Of a DNA stretch of 64,000 bases, positions 8,727 through 19,086 are shown piece by piece. The number at the start of each line of letters is the position of its first letter. The first letter of the stretch is position 1. The translations under genes and the position numbers were made by a program. Location: NCBI RefSeq assembly GCF_000526915.1, contig NZ_JAGZ01000007.1, positions 153,268 to 217,267 of the forward strand, in the 5' to 3' direction. A model generated the notes under the pieces. It was not told the origin of the DNA. It searched no databases and was given only the letters and a program-made list of their open reading frames with translations. Source of the stretch: Mycobacterium genavense ATCC 51234 (lineage in GTDB: Bacteria; Actinomycetota; Actinomycetes; Mycobacteriales; Mycobacteriaceae).

Positions 8727-9707
8727 ATGCCTGCCATCACCGCAGACACCTTGACATTGCCCCGGGTCGGCGCGGCCGCCCCGCAGGAGACCGAACGCCC
8801 AGTCCGGTCGATCACCACCGGTCCGCGCGGATACGAGGGCGAGGGGTTCCCGGTCGTCCGGGCATTCGCCGGCGTCAGCGCCGCCGCCCTGGACCCGTTT
8901 GTGCACATGGACCAGATGGGGGCGGTGGACTACGAACCGGGAGAGCCCCGGGGCACCGATTGGCACCCGCACCACGGCTTCGAAACCGTCACCTACATGA
9001 TCGACGGCAAATTCGCGCACCAGGACTCCCACGGCGGTGGCGGCTTGATCACCGACGGTGCAACGCAGTGGATGACGGCCGGGTCCGGCATCCTGCACAT
9101 CGAGACCCCGCCGGCCGAATTGGTGGAAAGTGGCGGACTCTTCCATGGCGTCCAGCTCTAGGTGAATCTGCCGAAGAAGGACAAGTTCGCGGCGCCGAGG
9201 TATCAGGCCATCGAAGGCCACGACGTCGGGCTGCTCGCCTCCGACGACGGCGGGGCCTTGATCCGCATCGTCGCTGGCCAGATCGACGGTCGCGGCGGGC
9301 CCGGTATCACTCACACCCCAATCACGCTGGCGCACGCCACAATTCAAAACGGCGCCAGGCTCGATATTCCGTGGCGACGTGAATTCAACGCCCTGGTTTA
9401 CGTCCTTTCCGGCAGTGGTGCCGTCGGCCCGGTCGCGCATCCGATACGCCAGGGGCAGTTAGCTGTGCTCGGACCCGGCGATCGGATCACGCTGGCCGCC
9501 GGCCCGGGTGAATCGTCGTCGGCCTCGGCGATGGATGTGTTGCTGCTGGGCGGACAACCCATTCGTGAGCCGGTTTTCCACTACGGACCTTTTGTGATGA
9601 ACTCGCGGGCGGAATTGATCCAAGCACTTCAGGACTACCAAGCGGGAAAGCTTGGCGATATTCCGCCAAATGCCTTAATGCCCACCCGAACGGGTGGCAC
9701 ACTCTAG
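8727..9707 (+). pseudogene. Pirin-family protein with amber stop
   Basis: An AAAGGAGG site precedes ATG 8727. The N-terminal cupin has the pirin metal residues (GTDWHPHHGFETVTYM and HIETPPAE). The frame stops at TAG 9159-9161 between GVQL and VNLPKKDKFAAPRYQ, exactly where pirins have Trp (QLWVNLP), so TGG to TAG is the likely change. The C-terminal cupin continues in the same frame to 9707 with LVYVLSGSG and QPIREPVFHYGPFVMN. Pirins are iron-binding bicupins, some acting as quercetin dioxygenases or redox sensors. The N-terminal domain alone might fold. Confidence 0.9.
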
Positions 9708-10335
9708 GTGCCGTCAACGGCGAGGCGCCGGCCGGGCCGTCCACCCGCCGTGAAGGCAGACGAGACGCGCAAGAGAATCTTGCGCGCCGGGCGCATGGTG
9801 ATCAGCGAGCGCGGCTACGAGGGAGCGACTTTCCAGGCCATCGCGGTGCGCGCGGACCTGACCCGGCCGGCCATCAACCACTACTTTTCCAGCAAGCGGG
9901 TGCTGTATCGGGAAGTGTTGAGCCAGACCTCCGAACTGCTGTTCGGCGCCGGCATCGCCCAGGCGGACCGCGAGACCACCCTGATGGCGAGGCTGACCGG
10001 GTTCATCTCCCGGCGGTGGCGGTGAATTCCGAGCATCCGGCGGCCTCGGCGTTTCTGATCAGCTCGATTCTGGAATCTCAGCGCCACCCGAATTGCAATC
10101 TGAAAACGACGCGGTACGGATTTGTCGGGAATTCTTGACGCGTGTCATCAACGACGCAATCGCGCAGGGGGAGTTCGCTGTTTCCTTCGACGCGAATGCG
10201 TTGATCGAGACGCTTCTGGTGGTGCTGTGCGGCGCGGGGTTCTATGCCGGGTATGTGCAGTGCTATCAGGAGATGCAGGCCGTCACCGACATGCTCGGAC
10301 AGTTGCTGGAGGGCGCGCTGTTCAAGGCTCGGTGA
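9708..10335 (+). pseudogene. TetR-family regulator with two frameshifts
   Basis: A GTG directly after the pirin stop starts an HTH region (GYEGATFQAIAVRADLTRPAINHYF with SSKRVLYREV). The frame is lost near 10012, where the continuation AVAVNSEHPAASAFLISSIL lies in a second frame. It shifts again near 10088 to a third frame reading PELQSENDAVRICREFLTRV to the stop at 10335. Together the three pieces make one normal TetR protein of about 208 residues. Position matches Rv0144. Two independent lesions make this a secure pseudogene. Confidence 0.85.
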
Positions 10336-10387
10336 CCACCCCGTTCGGCGGCAGTGAGATCGCACACAAAGCGCATAGGCTAACTAA

Positions 10388-11478
<1,091 letters not shown>

Positions 11479-11493
11479 CCGGGGGCACGTTAA

Positions 11494-12438
<945 letters not shown>

Positions 12439-12469
12439 CGGCCCACCCGGCGGAGCTTGCTTACCGCCC

Positions 12470-12485
12470 AACCGACCGGATGGTT
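12470..12485. promoter_or_regulatory. Candidate TetR-type dyad upstream of aldehyde dehydrogenase
   Basis: AACC-GACCGGAT-GGTT forms a dyad resembling the AACC/GGTT half-sites of many TetR-family operators. It sits 90 bp upstream of the aldehyde dehydrogenase start. A direct repeat TTGTGTCC lies between it and the gene. The regulator is unknown, and a chance occurrence is possible. Confidence 0.3.
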
Positions 12486-12574
12486 AGGATCGCGATCATC
12501 GCCCGTTTGTGTCCTTGTGTCCGCGAGCACATGTTGTGGGCATTCCCGGGAAGGTGCGAGAGGGGAAGACAGCG

Positions 12575-14002
12575 ATGACTACCGAATCGGTTGCACCCAA
12601 GACATCCGAATCCACCAACGGGGCTTCGCCGGGCTCCGCCGACATCCCGGCGACGGTGGCCCGGCTGCGCCAGACTTTCGCCACCGGGCGCACCCGCGAC
12701 GTCGAGTGGCGCAAGCGCCAGCTGCTGCAGGTGGCGCGATTGATGGAAGAGAACGACGCGGCGATCAACGCCGCGCTCGCCGAAGACCTGGACCGCCACC
12801 CGTTCGAAGCGTTCATCGGCGACACCGCGGGCACCATCGCCGAAGCGAAATATGCCGCCAAGAAGGTGCACAAGTGGACCAAACGCAAGTACGCGCGCCT
12901 CGAGGCCGCGCAGCTGCCCGGCCGGGGCTGGGTCCAGTACGAGCCCTACGGCACCGTGCTGGTCATCGGCGCCTGGAATTACCCTTTCTACCTGACCCTG
13001 GGTCCGGCGGTCGGCGCGATCGCCGCCGGTAATGCCGTGGTGCTCAAGCCCTCCGAGATCGCGGCGGCGTCATCACATCTGATGGCCGAGCTGGTGCCGC
13101 GCTACCTGGACAACGACGCGATCGCGGTGATCGAAGGCGACGGCGCGGTGAGCCAGGAGTTGATCGCGCAGGGCCTGGACCGGGTGATGTTCACCGGTGG
13201 TACCGAGATCGGCCGCAAGGTCTACGAAGGCGCGGCGCCGCACCTGACCCCGTGCACGCTCGAGCTCGGCGGCAAGAGCCCGGTGATCGTCGCGGCCGAT
13301 GCCGACATCGATGTCGCGGCCAAGCGGATCTCCTGGATCAAACTGCTCAACGGCGGACAGACCTGTGTCGCACCCGATTACGTGCTGGCCGACGCGACGA
13401 TCCGCGACGAACTAGTCGACAAGATCGGCGCGGCCATCACCAGGTACCGCTCGGCCGGGCCGACCGGGATGGAGGTGGCCAACCAGCGCCAGTTCGACCG
13501 GCTCAGCGGCTACCTCAAGGGCGCCGGCGGCAAGGTCACCATCGGCGGTGGCTGCGACGCGTCGACCCTGCGCATCGAGCCGACCGTCGTCGTCGATCCC
13601 GATTTGGGCGGTCCGCTGATGGCCAACGAGATCTTCGGACCGCTGCTGCCGGTGATCACCGTCCAATCCCTGGACGAGGCAATACGTTTCGTCAACGCTC
13701 GGCCCAAGCCGTTGTCGGCCTACCTGTTCACCAAATCGCGCGAGGTGCGGGAGAAGGTGATCCGGGACGTTCCGGCCGGTGGACTGGTGGTCAACCACCT
13801 CGCCTTCCAGGTGTCGACGGCCAAGCTGCCGTTCGGTGGGGTCGGCGCCTCGGGAATGGGTGCCTACCACGGCAAGTGGGGTTTCGAGGAGTTCAGTCAC
13901 CGCAAGTCGGTGCTGACCAAACCGACCCGTCCGGACCTGTCCAGCTTCACCTATCCGCCCTACACCGACCGGGCCCTGAAATTGGCGCGCAGGCTGTTTT
14001 GA
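12575..14002 (+). CDS. NAD(P)-dependent aldehyde dehydrogenase (Rv0147 type)
   Basis: 475 residues from ATG 12575, chosen over an upstream in-frame GTG because of the AGAGGGGAAG ribosome site. The class-3-like aldehyde dehydrogenase layout is complete: GAWNYPFYLTLGP cofactor-binding start, LKPSEIAAASS, FTGGTEIGRKV, ELGGKSPVIV with the general-base Glu, and NGGQTCVAPDY with the catalytic Cys264. It oxidises aliphatic or aromatic aldehydes to acids in the cytosol or at the membrane face (C-terminal basic hydrophobic tail LKLARRLF). No lesion. The SDR at 14048 follows 45 bp downstream and is probably co-transcribed. Confidence 0.95.
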   Translation: MTTESVAPKTSESTNGASPGSADIPATVARLRQTFATGRTRDVEWRKRQLLQVARLMEENDAAINAALAEDLDRHPFEAFIGDTAGTIAEAKYAAKKVHKWTKRKYARLEAAQLPGRGWVQYEPYGTVLVIGAWNYPFYLTLGPAVGAIAAGNAVVLKPSEIAAASSHLMAELVPRYLDNDAIAVIEGDGAVSQELIAQGLDRVMFTGGTEIGRKVYEGAAPHLTPCTLELGGKSPVIVAADADIDVAAKRISWIKLLNGGQTCVAPDYVLADATIRDELVDKIGAAITRYRSAGPTGMEVANQRQFDRLSGYLKGAGGKVTIGGGCDASTLRIEPTVVVDPDLGGPLMANEIFGPLLPVITVQSLDEAIRFVNARPKPLSAYLFTKSREVREKVIRDVPAGGLVVNHLAFQVSTAKLPFGGVGASGMGAYHGKWGFEEFSHRKSVLTKPTRPDLSSFTYPPYTDRALKLARRLF

Positions 14003-14047
14003 CACACTAGCCCCGGAGCCCGTTGGTCAATTGCAGAGAGGAACCTG

Positions 14048-14911
14048 ATGCCCGGAGTGCAGGATCGCGTCATCGTCGTCACCGGAGCCGGCGGAGGACT
14101 GGGGCGTGAGTATGCGCTCACCCTCGCCAAGGAGGGCGCCAGCGTCGTCGTCAATGACCTCGGCGGAGCCCGCGACGGCACCGGCGCCGGCCACAACATG
14201 GCCGACCAGGTAGTCAAGGAGATCAAGGACGCCGGTGGCCGGGCCGCCGCCAACTACGACAGCGTCGCCGACCCCGAGGGCGCCGAGAACATCATCAAGA
14301 CCGCACTGGACGAGTTCGGCGCCGTGCACGGCGTGGTCAGCAACGCCGGCATCCTGCGCGACGGCACCTTCCACAAGATGTCGTTCGAGAACTGGGACGC
14401 CGTGCTCAAGGTCCACCTGTACGGCGGCTACAACGTCCTTCGCGCCGCCTGGCCGCACTTCCGGGAGCAGAGCTACGGGCGCGTGGTCGTGGCCACGTCC
14501 ACCAGCGGACTGTTCGGCAACTTCGGCCAGACCAACTACGGGGCGGCCAAGCTCGGGCTGGTCGGTCTGATCAACAGCCTGGCGCTCGAGGGCGCCAAGT
14601 ACAACATCCACGCCAACGCCGTCGCCCCCATCGCGGCGACCCGGATGACCGAGGACATCCTGCCCAAGGAGGTGCTCGAGAAACTCACCCCGGAGTACGT
14701 CGCCCCGGTGGTGGCCTACCTGTGCACCGAGGAAAACCCCAACAGCGCATCGATTTTCGTGGTCGGTGGCGGCAAGGTGCAGCGCGTCGCGCTGTTCCAG
14801 AACGACGGCTTCACCTTCGACGCCCCTCTGTCGGTGGACGACATCGCCGCGCAGTGGGACAAGATCACCGACCTGTCCGCGGCGAAGAAAGCCGAATTCA
14901 AACTCGGCTGA
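14048..14911 (+). CDS. Short-chain dehydrogenase (HSD17B4-like, Rv0148 type)
   Basis: 287 residues. TGAGGGLGREYALTLAKEG is the NAD-binding TGxxxGxG loop, SNAGILRDGTF the NAG strand, and STSGLFGNFGQTNYGAAKLG the catalytic Ser/Tyr/Lys set (YGAAK). The sequence resembles the (3R)-hydroxyacyl-CoA dehydrogenase domain of peroxisomal multifunctional enzyme 2, so beta-oxidation or steroid 17beta oxidation is plausible. An AGAGAGGAA site precedes ATG. The stop nearly abuts that of convergent ptbB. Intact. Confidence 0.93.
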   Translation: MPGVQDRVIVVTGAGGGLGREYALTLAKEGASVVVNDLGGARDGTGAGHNMADQVVKEIKDAGGRAAANYDSVADPEGAENIIKTALDEFGAVHGVVSNAGILRDGTFHKMSFENWDAVLKVHLYGGYNVLRAAWPHFREQSYGRVVVATSTSGLFGNFGQTNYGAAKLGLVGLINSLALEGAKYNIHANAVAPIAATRMTEDILPKEVLEKLTPEYVAPVVAYLCTEENPNSASIFVVGGGKVQRVALFQNDGFTFDAPLSVDDIAAQWDKITDLSAAKKAEFKLG

Positions 14912-14914
14912 CGG

Positions 14915-15748
14915 TCAGACCAGCAGCTCGTCACGCAGGCGGTCCACATCCGCCTGCGTGACGCCTGCGTCGCGCAGGTAGGCGTCCAGCGAGCCGAACT
15001 CCTTGTCGATGGTGTGGCGTGCGGCGTCGAGGTATTCGGGACGCACGCCCAGGACGCCGTCGGCCAGCCGGGCTTTGGTGAACGTGACGACCTCCGGGGT
15101 CAATTCGACGTCGGAGCGCTGGGAGATCATCTCGTAGATGTGGTCGCGCAGTTGGGGTACCGCAGCGTTGCTGCGCAGATAATCGGCGACGATGGTGTCG
15201 CGGTCGATGCCGATCGTCTCCAGCACCGTGGCGATCACGAACCCGGTGCGGTCCTTGCCCGCGAAGCAGTGGGTGAGCACCGCGCGCCCCGCCGCCAGCA
15301 GGGTGAACACCCGATGCACGGCCTGATGCGCCCCGTTGCGGGTGGGGAATTGCCGGTACTCGTCGGTCATGTGGCGGATGGCGGCCTCGTTGACCTCTTC
15401 GTCGGTCTGGTCGGCCTCGCCCTGGAACAGTCGCCGAAACGCCGTCTCGTGCGGCGCCGCGTCTTCCGGGTCGTCGGTCGGCTTTTCGTCGCCGAGGTCG
15501 GGAAACGGCAGCAGATGAACGTCGATGCCATCCGGCACCAGCCCCGGTCCGCGCCGGGCGACCTCGCGCGCGGCGCGCAGATCCGCGACATCGGTAATTC
15601 CCAACTCGCGCAGCGTATTTCGGCCCTGGTCGTCGAGGCGGCTCAACTCCCCGGACCGGAACAGTCGTCCAGGCCGCAGCGCCGACGCTCCGTCCGCGAC
15701 GTCGCGAAAGTTCCACGCGCCGGATAGTTCTCGCAGCGCCTCGGTCAT
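14915..15748 (-). CDS. ptbB: Secreted-type tyrosine/lipid phosphatase PtbB (PtpB)
   Basis: 277 residues. The start MTEALRELSGAWNFRDV is chosen because its ATG overlaps the fadE2 stop (ATGA). The phosphatase P-loop HCFAGKDRTG carries the nucleophile Cys161, and the FRDVADG and ADLRAAREV segments match the triple-specificity phosphatase MPtpB. The M. tuberculosis protein is a secreted effector that removes phosphate from phosphotyrosine, phosphoserine/threonine and phosphoinositides in the macrophage. No signal peptide is seen, as in the reference. Intact and likely translationally coupled to fadE2. Confidence 0.93.
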   Translation of the reverse strand: MTEALRELSGAWNFRDVADGASALRPGRLFRSGELSRLDDQGRNTLRELGITDVADLRAAREVARRGPGLVPDGIDVHLLPFPDLGDEKPTDDPEDAAPHETAFRRLFQGEADQTDEEVNEAAIRHMTDEYRQFPTRNGAHQAVHRVFTLLAAGRAVLTHCFAGKDRTGFVIATVLETIGIDRDTIVADYLRSNAAVPQLRDHIYEMISQRSDVELTPEVVTFTKARLADGVLGVRPEYLDAARHTIDKEFGSLDAYLRDAGVTQADVDRLRDELLV

Positions 15749-16974
15749 TTCCCGGTCACCGCCGCGGCGAAGGTGGACTGTTCCCGGCCGATTTCGGAAC
15801 GTGCGATGGTCCGCATGTGCACCTCGTCGGGTCCGTCGAAAATCCGCATGGCGCGGTGCCAGCCGTAGAGCCGGGCCAGCACCGTGTCGTCGCTGACGCC
15901 GGCCGCCCCGTGCACCTGGATCGCGCGGTCGATCACGTTGCAAGCCACTTGCGGCGCAACCGCTTTGATCTGCGACACCAGCAGGTGTGCGGCCTTGTTG
16001 CCGTGCTGATCGATGGTCCACGCGGCTTTTTCGCAGAGCAGCCGGGCTTGGTCGATTTCGTTGCGGGACTGGGCGATTGCCTGCTGCACCAGGCCCTGGT
16101 CGGCCAGCGGGCGGCCGAACGCGATCCGGTTGTTCGCGCGGTGCACCATCAGGGCCAGGGCACGTTCGGCCCCGCCCAGCGCCCGCATGCAGTGGTGGAT
16201 GCGGCCCGGTCCGAGCCGAGCCTGGGCGATCGCGAAGCCGCCGCCCTCCTCGCCCAGCAGGTTGGTGACCGGCACCCGGACGTTGTCGTAGACGACCTCG
16301 CAGTGCCCGTGCTGGTCCTGCCAGCCGAACACCGGCGTCGAGCGCACCACCGTCACACCCGGGGTGTCCATCGGCACCAGGACCATCGACTGCTGCTGAT
16401 GACTGGCCGCGTCGGGGTTGGTGCGCCCCATCACGATCAGGATCTTGCAGCGCGGGTCCGCCGCACCCGAGGTCCACCACTTGCGGCCGTTGATGACGTA
16501 GTCGGCGCCGTCGCGCACGATGGCCGTCTGGATGTTGCGGGCGTCGCTGCTGGCAACGGCGGGCTCGGTCATCGAGAAGGCGCTGCGGATCTCGCCGGCC
16601 AGCAACGGCTCCAGCCACTGCTTGCGTTGCTCCTCGGTGGCGAACAGGTGCAGGGTCTCCATGTTCCCGGTGTCCGGCGCCGCGCAGTTGACCGCCTCGG
16701 GCGCCAGCTCCAGGCTCCAGCCGGTCAGCTCGGCCAGCGGCGCGTACTCCAGGTTGGTCAACCCGGACTCGGCCGGCAGGAACAGGTTCCACAGGCCGCG
16801 CTCTTTGGCCTTGGCTTTGAGTTCCTCGGTGACGGGAGGAACGGTGTGATCATCTGCGCCGGCCTCGTGGCGGTATTTGTCGTAGGCGGCCTCAGCCGGA
16901 AAGACAAACTCGGTCATGAAGTCGGACAACCGCTTGTGGTAGTCGGCGGCCTTAGCCGACATCGCGAAGTCCAT
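15745..16974 (-). CDS. fadE2: Acyl-CoA dehydrogenase FadE2
   Basis: 409 residues from the ATG of MDFAMSAKAADYHKRL; an upstream in-frame GTG is less likely. The acyl-CoA dehydrogenase motifs are in order: AFSMTEPAVASSDA (FAD/substrate loop), VINGRKWWTSGA, FGRPLADQGLVQQAIA, and IQVHGAAGVSDDTVLARLYGWHRAMRIFDGPDEVH near the C-terminus. It catalyses flavin-dependent alpha-beta desaturation of an acyl-CoA. It overlaps ptbB by 4 bp in an operon. Corresponds to Rv0154c. Intact. Confidence 0.93.
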   Translation of the reverse strand: MDFAMSAKAADYHKRLSDFMTEFVFPAEAAYDKYRHEAGADDHTVPPVTEELKAKAKERGLWNLFLPAESGLTNLEYAPLAELTGWSLELAPEAVNCAAPDTGNMETLHLFATEEQRKQWLEPLLAGEIRSAFSMTEPAVASSDARNIQTAIVRDGADYVINGRKWWTSGAADPRCKILIVMGRTNPDAASHQQQSMVLVPMDTPGVTVVRSTPVFGWQDQHGHCEVVYDNVRVPVTNLLGEEGGGFAIAQARLGPGRIHHCMRALGGAERALALMVHRANNRIAFGRPLADQGLVQQAIAQSRNEIDQARLLCEKAAWTIDQHGNKAAHLLVSQIKAVAPQVACNVIDRAIQVHGAAGVSDDTVLARLYGWHRAMRIFDGPDEVHMRTIARSEIGREQSTFAAAVTGK

Positions 16975-17120
16975 GACCGTCACGATAGGACACGAATCGG
17001 GGGGCTTCATTTCCGGTCGGCGACGCGACATTGAAACCATGCGGACGACACGCCGCCGCGGGTCTACCCGGTTTCGGTCTCGACGAGGTGCAGGCGCATT
17101 CGGTGGAGCACGATGGAGAC

Positions 17121-17591
17121 ATGACCGACGTCGCCGAATCCCGTCCGCCGTTTCCCCCGTTCACTTACGAAACAGCGCTGCAGAAGGTCCAGGTCGCCGA
17201 GGACGCCTGGAACACTTGCGATCCCGAGAAGGTCAGCCTGGCGTACACGCCCGACTCGCACTGGCGAAACCGCGACGAGCACGTCGTGGGCCGCGCCGAG
17301 ATCGTGGCATTCCTGACCCGTAAGTGGCAGCGCGAACTCGACTACTCGTTGCGCAAGGTGCTGTGGGACTTCCACGACAACCGCATCGCCGTGCGGTTCC
17401 AGTACGAATGCCACGACGCGAGCGGCCAGTGGTATCGCAGCTACGGCAACGAACTGTGGGAATTCTCGCCGTCGGGATTGATGGCGCGCCGCGAGGCCAG
17501 CATCAACGACGTCCGGGTCGACGAATTGCAGCGGCGCTACTTCGGGCCCCGGCGGGCGTCGGAACACGGCCAAGACATTCCGCTTTGGTAG
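17121..17591 (+). CDS. DUF1348/SnoaL-like protein
   Basis: 156 residues from ATG 17121, preceded by GGTGGAG and GATGGAGAC. The pattern [49 protein letters not shown] and [23 protein letters not shown] is that of the nuclear-transport-factor-2-like DUF1348 family, found widely in bacteria and plants without an assigned reaction. It lies between fadE2 (divergent) and the transhydrogenase operon. Intact. Confidence 0.88.
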   Translation: MTDVAESRPPFPPFTYETALQKVQVAEDAWNTCDPEKVSLAYTPDSHWRNRDEHVVGRAEIVAFLTRKWQRELDYSLRKVLWDFHDNRIAVRFQYECHDASGQWYRSYGNELWEFSPSGLMARREASINDVRVDELQRRYFGPRRASEHGQDIPLW

Positions 17592-17653
17592 CGGCCGCTA
17601 GGGTGTTCAACTCAACGAGGTTCGCATTAGGGCAGCTGAGGTAAGGAAAGTAG

Positions 17654-17668
17654 ATGTACGCGCCATGA
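17654..17668 (+). promoter_or_regulatory. Four-codon leader ORF overlapping the pntAa start
   Basis: ATG 17654 opens MYAP and stops at TGA 17666-17668, which overlaps the pntAa ATG (17665-17667) as ATGA. GAGGTAAGGAAAG stands just upstream as a ribosome site. The purine-rich sequence is better placed for this mini-ORF than for pntAa, so pntAa translation may depend on termination-reinitiation. This is inference from geometry. Confidence 0.35.
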
Positions 17669-18759
17669 CAGATGCGCAGACGACGATCGGTGTGGTTGCC
17701 GAGTCCGGGACCGACGAGCGCCGCGTTGCACTGGTACCTAAGGCGGTCGCATCCCTGGTGAGCGGTGGTGTGGCGGTGGTGGTCGAATCCGGTGCGGGTG
17801 CGCGGGCGTTGCTTCCCGACGAGCTCTACACCGCCGCCGGTGCCACCATCGGCGACGCATGGTCGGCCGACGTCGTCGTCAAGGTCGCTCCGCCGACCGC
17901 CGACGAGGTGGGCAAGCTGAACAGCGGTCAGACGCTGATCGGCTTCCTGGCGCCGCGCAATGCGGAGAACTCGATCGGCGCGCTCAAGCGGGCCGGGGTG
18001 CAGGCGTTCGCGCTGGAGGCCATCCCGCGCATCTCGCGGGCGCAGGCGATGGACGCGCTGTCGTCGCAGGGCAACGTCTCCGGCTACAAGGCCGTGTTGC
18101 TGGCGGCGTCGGAGTCGACCCGGTTCTTCCCGATGCTGACCACGGCCGCGGGCACGGTGAAGCCCGCGACGGTGCTGGTGCTCGGCGTCGGCGTGGCCGG
18201 GTTGCAGGCGCTGGCGACGGCCAAACGGCTGGGCGCTCGCACCACCGGCTACGACGTGCGCCCCGAGGTGGCCGACCAGGTCCGTTCGGTGGGCGCGCAG
18301 TGGCTCGACATCGGGATCGAGGCGGCCGGTGAGGGCGGCTACGCCCGCGAGCTCACCGACGACGAGCGCACCCAGCAGCAGGCCGCGCTGGAGAAGGCCA
18401 TCAGCGGATTCGACGTCGTGATCACCACGGCGCTGGTCCCGGGCCGCCCCGCGCCGCGGCTGGTGACCGCCGCGGCGGTGGAGGCGATGAAGCCCGGCAG
18501 CGTGGTGGTGGACCTGGCCGGGGAAACCGGGGGGAACTGCGAGCTCACCGAGCCCGGCCAAACGGTGGTAAAGCATGACGTCACCATCGCCTCGCCGCTG
18601 AACCTGCCGGCGACCATGCCCGAGCACGCGAGCGAGCTCTACAGCAAGAACATCACGGCTCTGCTGGATCTGCTGCTCACCGACGGCAAGCTGGCCCCGG
18701 ACTTCGACGACGAAATCATCGCCGCCTCATGCGTGACCCGCAGCGGAGAGGACTCCTAG
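17665..18759 (+). CDS. pntAa: NAD(P) transhydrogenase subunit alpha part 1, PntAa
   Basis: 364 residues. AESGTDERRVALVPKAV is the alanine dehydrogenase/PNT N-terminal signature, and VLVLGVGVAGLQALATAKRLGA the NAD-binding fold of domain I (dI). This soluble subunit binds NAD(H) and passes hydride to NADP in PntB, driven by the proton gradient. The stop is followed immediately by the pntAb ATG. Corresponds to Rv0155. Intact. Confidence 0.96.
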   Translation: MTDAQTTIGVVAESGTDERRVALVPKAVASLVSGGVAVVVESGAGARALLPDELYTAAGATIGDAWSADVVVKVAPPTADEVGKLNSGQTLIGFLAPRNAENSIGALKRAGVQAFALEAIPRISRAQAMDALSSQGNVSGYKAVLLAASESTRFFPMLTTAAGTVKPATVLVLGVGVAGLQALATAKRLGARTTGYDVRPEVADQVRSVGAQWLDIGIEAAGEGGYARELTDDERTQQQAALEKAISGFDVVITTALVPGRPAPRLVTAAAVEAMKPGSVVVDLAGETGGNCELTEPGQTVVKHDVTIASPLNLPATMPEHASELYSKNITALLDLLLTDGKLAPDFDDEIIAASCVTRSGEDS

Positions 18760-19086
18760 ATGTACGACGAGCTGTTGGCGAACCTCGCGATCCTGGTGCT
18801 GTCGGGATTCGTCGGGTTCGCCGTGATTTCCAAGGTGCCCAACACCCTGCACACGCCGCTGATGTCGGGCACCAACGCCATCCACGGCATCGTGGTGCTC
18901 GGCGCGCTGGTGGTGTTCGGCGAGGTCGAGCACCCGTCGCTGGCGGTGCAGATCATCCTGTTCGTCGCGGTGGTGTTCGGAACCCTCAACGTCATCGGCG
19001 GCTTCATCGTCACCGACCGGATGCTGGGCATGTTCAAGGGTAAGAAGCCGGTGCCCGCCAAAGCCGAGGAGCCGGCCGCCAAATGA
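18760..19086 (+). CDS. pntAb: NAD(P) transhydrogenase subunit alpha part 2, PntAb
   Basis: 108 residues with three to four predicted membrane helices (LANLAILVLSGFVGFAVIS, NAIHGIVVLGALVVFG, IILFVAVVFGTLNVIGGFIVTD). It supplies half of the proton channel domain dII. It ends with a short Lys/Ala tail. The ATG abuts the pntAa stop and its own stop overlaps pntB (ATGA). Corresponds to Rv0156. Confidence 0.95.
   Translation: MYDELLANLAILVLSGFVGFAVISKVPNTLHTPLMSGTNAIHGIVVLGALVVFGEVEHPSLAVQIILFVAVVFGTLNVIGGFIVTDRMLGMFKGKKPVPAKAEEPAAK

Noticed and set aside
15749..16792. In-frame upstream extension of ptbB through antisense fadE2 coding DNA
   Set aside because: PtbB begins clearly at 15748 (ATGA overlap); the extension is the same-strand alternate frame of fadE2.
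17589..17600. TAGCGGCCGCTA palindrome at the end of the DUF1348 gene
   Set aside because: A 12-bp self-complementary G+C-rich sequence overlapping a stop codon is likely chance; no loop or T-run for a terminator.
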